Shown here piece by piece: positions 6,534 through 11,218 of a DNA stretch of 11,218 bases. Under the pieces are notes generated by a model. That model worked only from the letters and a program-made list of their open reading frames with translations. It was not told the origin of the DNA and ran no database searches. A program made the translations under genes and the position numbers. The DNA is from Nitrospirota bacterium. GTDB taxonomy: Bacteria > Nitrospirota > JACRHJ01. The DNA lies in the NCBI GenBank assembly GCA_021815285.1, contig JAKAHE010000057.1, positions 1 through 11,218 on the forward strand, in the 5' to 3' direction. Numbering within the stretch: the first letter of the stretch is position 1; each line of letters opens with the position of its first letter.

Positions 6534-7571
6534 CTACGGTATCCCCACAATCACCGTCATTCCCGGCTTTAGGATTCCTTCCGGGTTGTCTATTTTTATC
6601 CTTGTGCGGAAGGTCTTGATGTCCTGGCGGCCACGGGTTACGTCTCTCTCCACCGCGAACTCGCCCTCGCGCCCGATGTCGAAGACCTCGCCCGTAAATA
6701 TCATCTCCGGATGATGCTCCAGCCATATCCGGGCTTTAGAGCCGACATGCACCTCGGTTATGAACCTCTGGCCGAGGTCTATCCGCGCCCAGAGCGTCGC
6801 CGGGTTAACAATTGTCATTATGCTCATGCCTGGGGAGACGACCTCGCCCTCCTCCACGGAACGATACTCGACCACGCCATCCGACGGCGCGTAAATGTCC
6901 GAATAGGAAAGCTGGGCCTGGCTGAGCTTCACACCGTCACGCGCCTGCCTTACGCGCGCGCCCTGGGTCGTCATATCGTCTTTCGATTTCCTTAGCGCCG
7001 CTTTCGCCGCGGAGAGCCGGGACAAGGCGAGGTTTATCGCCGCGCCCGCGGCCTCGAAGTCCGCCTTTGCGGAATCCATTTTCGTCTGCGCATTGTCGAG
7101 GTCTGCCTTTGCCACTATGCCTTTTTTATAAAGCGCCTTCTCACGGAATAAGTCCAGTTCCGCCTGCGCAAGCTGGGCCTGCGCGCGGCGCGCCTGGGCC
7201 TTCTGGCTGGCGACGTCCGCCCGCTCCACCCTCACCTGGTCATTCGCGTTCGCTATGACCTGCTTAAACGACGCCAGGGTAAGCTCCTCGGCCTTAAGAG
7301 CGGCCCTGGCCTGCCCGAGCACAGCCCTTAAGTCACTGTTCTCCATGCGGGCTATGAGCTGACCCTTTTTAACCGCGTCGCCTTCCCGGAACCCGATAAA
7401 CGTAACCCGGCCCGGTATTTTCGAGGAAATATTCGTCTCCAACCCCTCGACAACGCCGGTCGTCCGGACAGACTCCTGCCCCGTTTTGCGCCCGCCATAG
7501 AAATGCGCGTATGCCAGGATGCCTGCGGCAATAATTATTAATAATGCGATTATCTTTATTTTTCTTTTCAT
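6534..7571 (-). CDS. HlyD-family periplasmic adaptor (membrane fusion) protein
   Basis: A 345-residue adaptor anchored in the inner membrane by one helix (about 5-24). Two halves of a lipoyl-like domain (about 40-80 and 225-258, with A-P-S-D-G-V-V at 228-234) flank a long Ala/Gln/Lys-rich helical hairpin (about 81-222). Beta-barrel and membrane-proximal parts run to the end (K-P-G-M-T-V-I-V). It should link the ABC pump to an outer-membrane TolC-type channel, which is not encoded here. I chose the ATG at 7571, which follows TAAGG at short spacing and begins a clean signal anchor (M-K-R-K-I-K). An in-frame ATG at 7604 would add 11 residues, has no ribosome-binding site and would break the usual N-terminus. 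It is the first gene of the leftward operon and is driven by the promoter at 7625-7653. Confidence 0.92.
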   Translation of the reverse strand: MKRKIKIIALLIIIAAGILAYAHFYGGRKTGQESVRTTGVVEGLETNISSKIPGRVTFIGFREGDAVKKGQLIARMENSDLRAVLGQARAALKAEELTLASFKQVIANANDQVRVERADVASQKAQARRAQAQLAQAELDLFREKALYKKGIVAKADLDNAQTKMDSAKADFEAAGAAINLALSRLSAAKAALRKSKDDMTTQGARVRQARDGVKLSQAQLSYSDIYAPSDGVVEYRSVEEGEVVSPGMSIMTIVNPATLWARIDLGQRFITEVHVGSKARIWLEHHPEMIFTGEVFDIGREGEFAVERDVTRGRQDIKTFRTRIKIDNPEGILKPGMTVIVGIP

Positions 7572-7624
7572 GTAAACCTTAAAAGTTATGACGGAGCAGG
7601 ACATTTATCAGGTTACAAACTATC

Positions 7625-7653
7625 ATTATCCAATCAGAAGGACTTTTTGTCAA
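7625..7653 (-). promoter_or_regulatory. Sigma-70-type promoter of the exporter operon
   Basis: On the minus strand the region reads TTGACA (7653-7648), a 17-base spacer and GATAAT (7630-7625). The -35 is a perfect match and the -10 has five of six consensus bases. Predicted initiation is near 7620, giving a leader of about 49 bases before the adaptor ATG at 7571. Confidence 0.7.
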
Positions 7654-7705
7654 TGGTATAAGTCCCGACAGCAAAAGAAATTTATTGACAAATCAAAGAG
7701 TCAAT
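7646..7705. promoter_or_regulatory. Operator-like set of ATTGAC half-sites between divergent promoters
   Basis: TTTGTCAAT at 7646-7654 and ATTGACAAA at 7684-7692 form a 9-bp inverted repeat with a 29-base spacer. GTCAAT at 7700-7705 forms a second inverted repeat with ATTGAC at 7684-7689 (10-base spacer, centres 16 bp apart). The first two copies contain the -35 elements of the two divergent promoters, so they may be nothing more than promoter sequence. The third copy lies in the spacer of the rightward promoter and is not explained by promoter consensus. A dimeric TetR/MarR-type regulator binding here is inference; no regulator gene is visible. Confidence 0.35.
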
Positions 7706-7713
7706 ATTATCTT
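7685..7713 (+). promoter_or_regulatory. Promoter of the lipoprotein/membrane-protein pair
   Basis: TTGACA at 7685-7690, a 17-base spacer and TATCTT at 7708-7713: a perfect -35 and a four-of-six -10. Initiation would fall at about 7719-7722, on or next to the ATG at 7722. Confidence 0.5.
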
Positions 7714-7721
7714 TATCCGAT

Positions 7722-8036
7722 ATGTTGCGGCCAATCGCATCCCTTGCGTGCATCATTGCGGCGGCAGGCTTAAGCTCGTGCGGCAAACCGGCGCCGGTTG
7801 CGCCGGCGAGTCTCGGCGCCATAAAGGCCGTGCCGTCCGAGGCGGTGTCCGGCAAGGTGATGAAGGCAAGGAAAAAGGGCGAGGAACTCAAAATAAAGCT
7901 GAAAAGGGACAAAAACGGCGCATACGCCTGGGAGATAGACGGCGGAAAAGTAGCTGATATACTGAGAGCTGACAGGCTGCTTGAAAGAAGACTGCCCGTC
8001 CGGAAAGCGGATACCGGCAGAGCGGCGGCGGAATAG
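7722..8036 (+). CDS. Small lipoprotein of unknown function
   Basis: A 104-residue secreted lipoprotein. The N-terminus has a hydrophobic stretch (about 5-16) and a lipobox L-S-S-C at 17-20, so Cys20 should be lipidated after signal peptidase II cleavage. Gly21 and Lys22 after the Cys argue for the outer membrane rather than retention in the inner membrane. Residues 21-40 are a Pro/Ala linker. The rest (about 41-95) is highly charged with one likely beta-hairpin (K-I-K-L-K-R-D-K-N-G-A-Y-A-W-E-I-D). I do not recognise the domain. No Shine-Dalgarno sequence precedes the ATG, and the likely transcription start is within three bases, so the mRNA may be leaderless. The stop TAG directly abuts the start of the next gene. 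Confidence 0.8.
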   Translation: MLRPIASLACIIAAAGLSSCGKPAPVAPASLGAIKAVPSEAVSGKVMKARKKGEELKIKLKRDKNGAYAWEIDGGKVADILRADRLLERRLPVRKADTGRAAAE

Positions 8037-9059
8037 ATGAAATATTTCGAGATAATAAAAGAAGGATTCCATCTGGCCAACAGGAACCTGGCCGTGCTCC
8101 TGACGCAGGTGCTGGCCGGGGTTGTCATGCTGTTCTTTTTCCTGCTTATAACGGTAATATTCGTGGCCATAGCCATAGCCTCCGTCCCGAACCTGAACCT
8201 CCAGACGCTCTCCGCCAATAACCTCTCCGGGCTTGTGCAGACATCCCTGACGCTTGTCGCCACAGGGGTATTATTCGTTATAATATTTGCGCTTATCGCC
8301 GCGTTTATTACCGCGTTCGTCCATTCCGGAAACCTCGGCTGTATGCTGAAAACCGCCCGGAAGGAAGTCAGAGGGTTTACGACCGGCGAGTTTTTCGCCT
8401 CCGGAGGCCGGTCTGTCTGGTCCATGCTCGGCCTTTACATAACATGGGGAATCATAACGCTTTTCGCGGCATTCATATTCGGCGCAATCGGCACGGTGGG
8501 ATACCAGGCCGTGTTAAGTCCTCTTATGGACGCAGGCAGACGCGTCCTGGCCTTCGCGCTCGGCGTGCCGTTCATACTCTCCCTTATCCTGGGGGGCCTT
8601 CTTTTCCTGTTTTTCGTGTATGCGGGGTGGACGTTTTCAGCGATAATCCTCGTCGGAGAAGGCTATGGCGCGTCCACGGCACTTGGCGCATCCTATCGTT
8701 TTATAAAGAAAAACTTCTGGGACGCGCTTCTCTTCGCACTGCTTATGTTCGCGCTGGTGTTTTTTGCGAATATCCTCTGGAATATCGCCACGGTGCCTTT
8801 CCATATAACAAAAGACACAAGCCCTTCGGTCGCGGCGGGCCTTTTGCCCGTTGTCCTTTTCGGACTTCTTCTCCAGATGTATATCGGCCTTATCGCCCGT
8901 TCCTCTTTCGTCGTTTTCTATATCGACAGAACGGTGCCCCCGGCGTCTGCCGATGCAGGCTTTTCGGCTCCCTCCGGTATAATATCAGGCCCGGATAACG
9001 CCCCCGAATCCCCCTCGGACACCAGGCCGCCACAGGAAAATCCTCCAGACGCACCTTGA
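8037..9059 (+). CDS. Polytopic membrane protein of unknown function
   Basis: A 340-residue integral membrane protein with about six hydrophobic regions (20-49, 72-95, 128-152, 171-205, 229-252, 265-296). Amphipathic stretches rich in Lys, Arg and aromatic residues lie between them (for example R-F-I-K-K-N-F-W-D-A at 221-230). The last 40 residues are a hydrophilic Pro/Ser/Asp tail of low complexity. The layout, with repeated G-x-S-Y-R-F-x-K-K-N-F-type turns, resembles the glycerophosphodiesterase membrane-domain/DUF-type proteins common in uncharacterised bacteria, but I cannot assign a family firmly. It starts immediately after the lipoprotein stop without a strong ribosome-binding site, so it is probably translated by coupling, and the two proteins may act together in the envelope. 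Confidence 0.82.
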   Translation: MKYFEIIKEGFHLANRNLAVLLTQVLAGVVMLFFFLLITVIFVAIAIASVPNLNLQTLSANNLSGLVQTSLTLVATGVLFVIIFALIAAFITAFVHSGNLGCMLKTARKEVRGFTTGEFFASGGRSVWSMLGLYITWGIITLFAAFIFGAIGTVGYQAVLSPLMDAGRRVLAFALGVPFILSLILGGLLFLFFVYAGWTFSAIILVGEGYGASTALGASYRFIKKNFWDALLFALLMFALVFFANILWNIATVPFHITKDTSPSVAAGLLPVVLFGLLLQMYIGLIARSSFVVFYIDRTVPPASADAGFSAPSGIISGPDNAPESPSDTRPPQENPPDAP

Positions 9060-9085
9060 CCGGAACACCCGGTTCGCGTTAAAAT
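9056..9085 (+). promoter_or_regulatory. Promoter of the glycine-zipper lipoprotein gene
   Basis: TTGACC (9056-9061), 18-base spacer, TAAAAT (9080-9085): each box has five of six consensus bases. The -35 overlaps the stop codon of the preceding gene. Initiation near 9092 gives a leader of about 22 bases with GAGG at 9104-9107. Confidence 0.5.
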
Positions 9086-9113
9086 TCAATTAAAGAATTC
9101 AGCGAGGTCTTCT

Positions 9114-9758
9114 ATGAGAAAATCCTTTGCCGGAATAGCCATAGCGATAGTCTTCGCTTTTACATTCTCGGCCTGCGCAACCCAGCGTGAGGCGCAGTAT
9201 ACCGCGACAGGCGCCGGAATCGGGGCCATAACCGGCGCGGTGCTCGGGGCTGCCCTTGGGAGCGTCGGCGGACATGCCGGAGCCGGCGCGGTAATAGGCA
9301 GCGTTTTCGGGGGCCTGGCGGGCGCGTCCATAGGCAACAACGAATATCATCTTCAGCGTTCCGAGGAGCTTTCCGCAAGGCGGTACAGCTATAATGAAGC
9401 CCGCGCGCGGAGCGATTTTGTACGCATAGAGGACGCCTACGCCACGCCAAAGACCGTTGCGCCGGGGGATACTGTGAACCTCGTAACCACTTACACCGTT
9501 CTGACGCCATACAGGCGCCTGGCCCTTGTTCACGAGGTGCGCGAGGTTCGGGACGACTCAGGCAAAATTATCGGCAGGCCGGAGGTTACCATCCGTCGGG
9601 AAGGCGGGACATGGACAAGCTCAATGCCCATGACAATCCCGGAAGACGCGCACCCCGGCAGATACAGGGTCAGGGCTATAGTCGAGACGGACAGCGCAGG
9701 AGATGAGAGGGATTTCGCATTTTATGTGGGAGAACCGCAGGGGCGCTGGAGGCGATGA
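9114..9758 (+). CDS. Glycine-zipper lipoprotein with an extra C-terminal beta-rich domain
   Basis: A 214-residue envelope protein. Residues 1-21 are a lipoprotein signal ending F-S-A-C (Cys21). A glycine-zipper segment follows (about 33-75) with many G-x3-G and G-A-x-x-G steps, which in SlyB/Pcp-type proteins packs as a pair of membrane helices. After a charged stretch (80-105), a second domain of about 100 residues starts at A-P-G-D-T-V-N-L (116-123) and shows alternating polar and hydrophobic strands, ending D-F-A-F-Y-V (200-205). It looks like an immunoglobulin-like beta sandwich. GAGG 6 bases before the ATG supports the start. Known glycine-zipper lipoproteins help keep the outer membrane intact; the role of the C-terminal domain is unknown. 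Confidence 0.86.
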   Translation: MRKSFAGIAIAIVFAFTFSACATQREAQYTATGAGIGAITGAVLGAALGSVGGHAGAGAVIGSVFGGLAGASIGNNEYHLQRSEELSARRYSYNEARARSDFVRIEDAYATPKTVAPGDTVNLVTTYTVLTPYRRLALVHEVREVRDDSGKIIGRPEVTIRREGGTWTSSMPMTIPEDAHPGRYRVRAIVETDSAGDERDFAFYVGEPQGRWRR

Positions 9759-9854
9759 ACGGGTAATTTATTTACGGAAACAGCGTTACTGACAGAAATA
9801 ACTATTCGCTTCGGATACCAGCGAAAATCCGCCGGATAAGTCTTTCATACTTCC

Positions 9855-9917
9855 GATTCTTCACTCTGTTCAGAACGAGGGGCTGCAAAGTCGCCGGATT
9901 CCACGGCGCGGGATGAC
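9855..9917. repeat. Possible degenerate REP-like intergenic element
   Basis: The 239-bp gap between 9759 and 9997 has no gene. At 9855-9878 an imperfect palindrome with a GATTCTTCACT...TTCAGAA core resembles the dispersed GTTCAGAA/GAAGAATC intergenic repeats of many bacterial genomes. A GC-rich GCGGGATGAC at 9908-9917 fits the usual far end of such elements. GCCGGAT occurs twice (9831-9837, 9893-9899). Only one copy is in the window, so repetitiveness cannot be shown. Confidence 0.25.
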
Positions 9918-9929
9918 GGTCTGTTACTA

Positions 9930-9958
9930 TTGCATTAATCCCCGTGCGGTGCTATGAT
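9930..9958 (+). promoter_or_regulatory. Extended -10 promoter of the PBP1A gene
   Basis: TTGCAT (9930-9935), 17-base spacer, TATGAT (9953-9958) preceded by TGC, giving an extended -10. Start near 9965. The leader then carries a run of seven T at 9971-9977 and AAGGGAAG at 9987-9994 just before the ATG at 9998. Confidence 0.6.
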
Positions 9959-9997
9959 TCCTGCCGTCGGTTTTTTTATTGGCAATAAGGGAAGACA

Positions 9998-11218
9998 ATG
10001 AAAAAGATACACGTAATAATCCTCGCGGCGATTGCCATAATCGCCGTATCATGCGGCGCGAGCTACGCGATTTTCACCTCCGTAAGCAAAGACCTGCCGG
10101 AAATCACATCGCTCAAGAACTACAAGCCGCCCATCGGCACCCGCGTATACTCGGAAGACGGCCACCTTATAGGCCGGATAAAGGTGGACAAGGGCATATT
10201 CGTGCCGCTCTCGCAGATGCCGGACGACCTTAAAAACGCCGTAATAGCGGTCGAGGACGCGCGTTTCTACAAGCACGGCGCGCTGGACTACGAGGGCATC
10301 GCCCGCGCGCTTGTGACAGACGTCTTAACGCTGAGTTTCAGGCAGGGCGGGAGCACCATCACCCAGCAGCTGGCCAAGGTGCTGTTCCTCACGCCTGAGA
10401 AGAGCATCAGCCGCAAGCTCAAGGAGATGGCGCTCGCCCGGAAGATCGAACATAAACTGACCAAGAACGAGATACTGGAGCTTTACTTAAACAAGATATA
10501 TTTCGGGCACGGCGCATACGGAGTCGAGATGGCGGCAAGGACGTATTTCGGCAAGCACGTGGGCGACTTGAGCCTCCCGGAATGCGCCATGATTGCGGGG
10601 CTTATCCGCTCCCCGGAAGGCTATTCGCCCTACAACAACATGCAGATGGCAAAACGCCGCCAGGAAATCGTATTAAAAAGGATGGTCGATGAGCGGTACA
10701 TCTCACGTGGCGAGGAGAAGATTGCGGCGGCGCGCCCCCTTGTGCTCAAGAACAGCTGGGTGAACGAAGACGTGGCTCCATACCTCGTGGAACAGATACG
10801 GACATACCTCGAGAAGAAATACGGGGCGCAAAAGGTCTATATCGACGGCCTGGACGTAAAGACGGCGATAGATTACAGGATGCAGGTGGATGCTAACAGG
10901 GCGGTTGAGTCCGGGGCGCGGGAGCTTGCGAAGCGCCAGGGATGGCAGGGGCCGCTCGCCACAAGAAGCGTTAAGGCCGTAAAAAAACTCTTCGGAGAAA
11001 AACCGGTTACAGCTTCGGCCTTCCAGCCGGGCGAGGTAGTTACGGCGACTGTGCTGAAGGTTGACAAAAATGGCGCGGTAATATCCGCGCGCGGCGGCAA
11101 GGGTTATGTCGCCTGGCCGGACATGAGATGGGCCGCGGGCTGGGGCCCTAAAAAGAAGAACCCCACAGACATACTGAAACCGGGATACGTCATAGAGGTC
11201 AAGCGCAAGTCCTTCAAC
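9998..11218 (+). CDS. mrcA: Penicillin-binding protein 1A, N-terminal part (runs off the right edge)
   Basis: The frame stays open for 407 codons to the window edge; the family is usually 650-850 residues. It polymerises and cross-links peptidoglycan on the outer face of the inner membrane. A membrane anchor is at about 5-27. The glycosyltransferase 51 domain (about 50-220) has E-D-A-R-F-Y-K-H with catalytic Glu86, G-G-S-T-I-T-Q-Q at 117-124, R-K-x-K-E with Glu143, and E-L-Y-L-N-K-I-Y-F-G-x-G-A-Y-G-V. From about 285 (D-V-K-T-A-I-D) the linker to the transpeptidase begins, and the insert around 310-405 fits the OB-like domain of PBP1A. The penicillin-binding serine motif lies beyond the edge. 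The start is supported by AAGGGAAG just upstream and its own promoter. Confidence 0.95.
   Translation, partial: MKKIHVIILAAIAIIAVSCGASYAIFTSVSKDLPEITSLKNYKPPIGTRVYSEDGHLIGRIKVDKGIFVPLSQMPDDLKNAVIAVEDARFYKHGALDYEGIARALVTDVLTLSFRQGGSTITQQLAKVLFLTPEKSISRKLKEMALARKIEHKLTKNEILELYLNKIYFGHGAYGVEMAARTYFGKHVGDLSLPECAMIAGLIRSPEGYSPYNNMQMAKRRQEIVLKRMVDERYISRGEEKIAAARPLVLKNSWVNEDVAPYLVEQIRTYLEKKYGAQKVYIDGLDVKTAIDYRMQVDANRAVESGARELAKRQGWQGPLATRSVKAVKKLFGEKPVTASAFQPGEVVTATVLKVDKNGAVISARGGKGYVAWPDMRWAAGWGPKKKNPTDILKPGYVIEVKRKSFN

Noticed and set aside
6075..6572. Plus-strand open frame of 165 codons antisense to the ABC ATPase
   Set aside because: The opposite strand carries all ABC ATPase motifs; the plus-strand product shows no domain.
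7682..8425. Long open frame (247 codons) on the minus strand under the lipoprotein and membrane-protein genes
   Set aside because: Its product is Ser/Thr/Ala-rich without domains, and it runs antisense to two genes with clear signal peptide and membrane features and abutting stop/start codons.
9059..9073. ACCGG/CCGGT hairpin after the membrane-protein gene as a terminator
   Set aside because: Only five pairs and no T-tract follows; it overlaps the next gene's promoter.
9906..9946. Long-range GCGCGGGAT/ATCCCCGTGC pairing before PBP1A as an attenuator
   Set aside because: It lies upstream of and within the predicted promoter, so it would not be in the PBP1A mRNA, and it has a bulge and a 23-base loop.

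Overview
The window looks like chromosomal DNA of a Gram-negative (diderm) and probably anaerobic bacterium. Evidence for a diderm is two lipoproteins, a glycine-zipper envelope protein, a HlyD-type periplasmic adaptor and a bifunctional class A PBP. Evidence for anaerobic or corrinoid-based metabolism is a B12-dependent (class II) ribonucleotide reductase, an AmmeMemoRadiSam radical SAM enzyme, a single-cluster ferredoxin and the tail of a methyltetrahydrofolate methyltransferase-like protein. DNA is GC-rich but uses AUA and AGG codons freely. That would fit Nitrospirota or Desulfobacterota-type lineages, but I cannot place it from sequence alone. I see no insertion sequence, phage gene, tRNA, rRNA or CRISPR array.

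Left part (1-3788, + strand) is a tight gene string: a truncated pterin-binding methyltransferase-like protein, an SDR-fold protein overlapping it by ATGA, amrS 21 bp later, and nrdJ 5 bp after amrS. The SDR protein has lost most of its catalytic tetrad. A short ferredoxin gene follows with its own likely extended -10 promoter.

Middle part (4054-7571, - strand) is a four-gene exporter operon read leftward: HlyD-type adaptor, ABC ATPase, ABC-2 permease and a small unknown protein. It ends 3 bp from the ferredoxin stop codon, tail to tail. The best intrinsic terminator for this operon lies beyond the ferredoxin gene, so its mRNA may run antisense to the ferredoxin mRNA.

The 150 bp between 7572 and 7721 is a divergent control region with two well-formed sigma-70-like promoters back to back and an inverted-repeat arrangement of ATTGAC half-sites. 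To its right (+ strand) lie a small lipoprotein, apparently with almost no mRNA leader, an abutting polytopic membrane protein, a separately promoted glycine-zipper lipoprotein with an extra C-terminal domain, and the first 407 codons of PBP1A behind its own extended -10 promoter. The right part is thus an envelope gene group facing an envelope exporter.

No clear new multi-gene system is demonstrable. The best candidates for something undescribed are the catalytically degenerate SDR paired with a pterin-binding protein, and the exporter and lipoprotein/membrane-protein pair sharing a divergent operator-like region.
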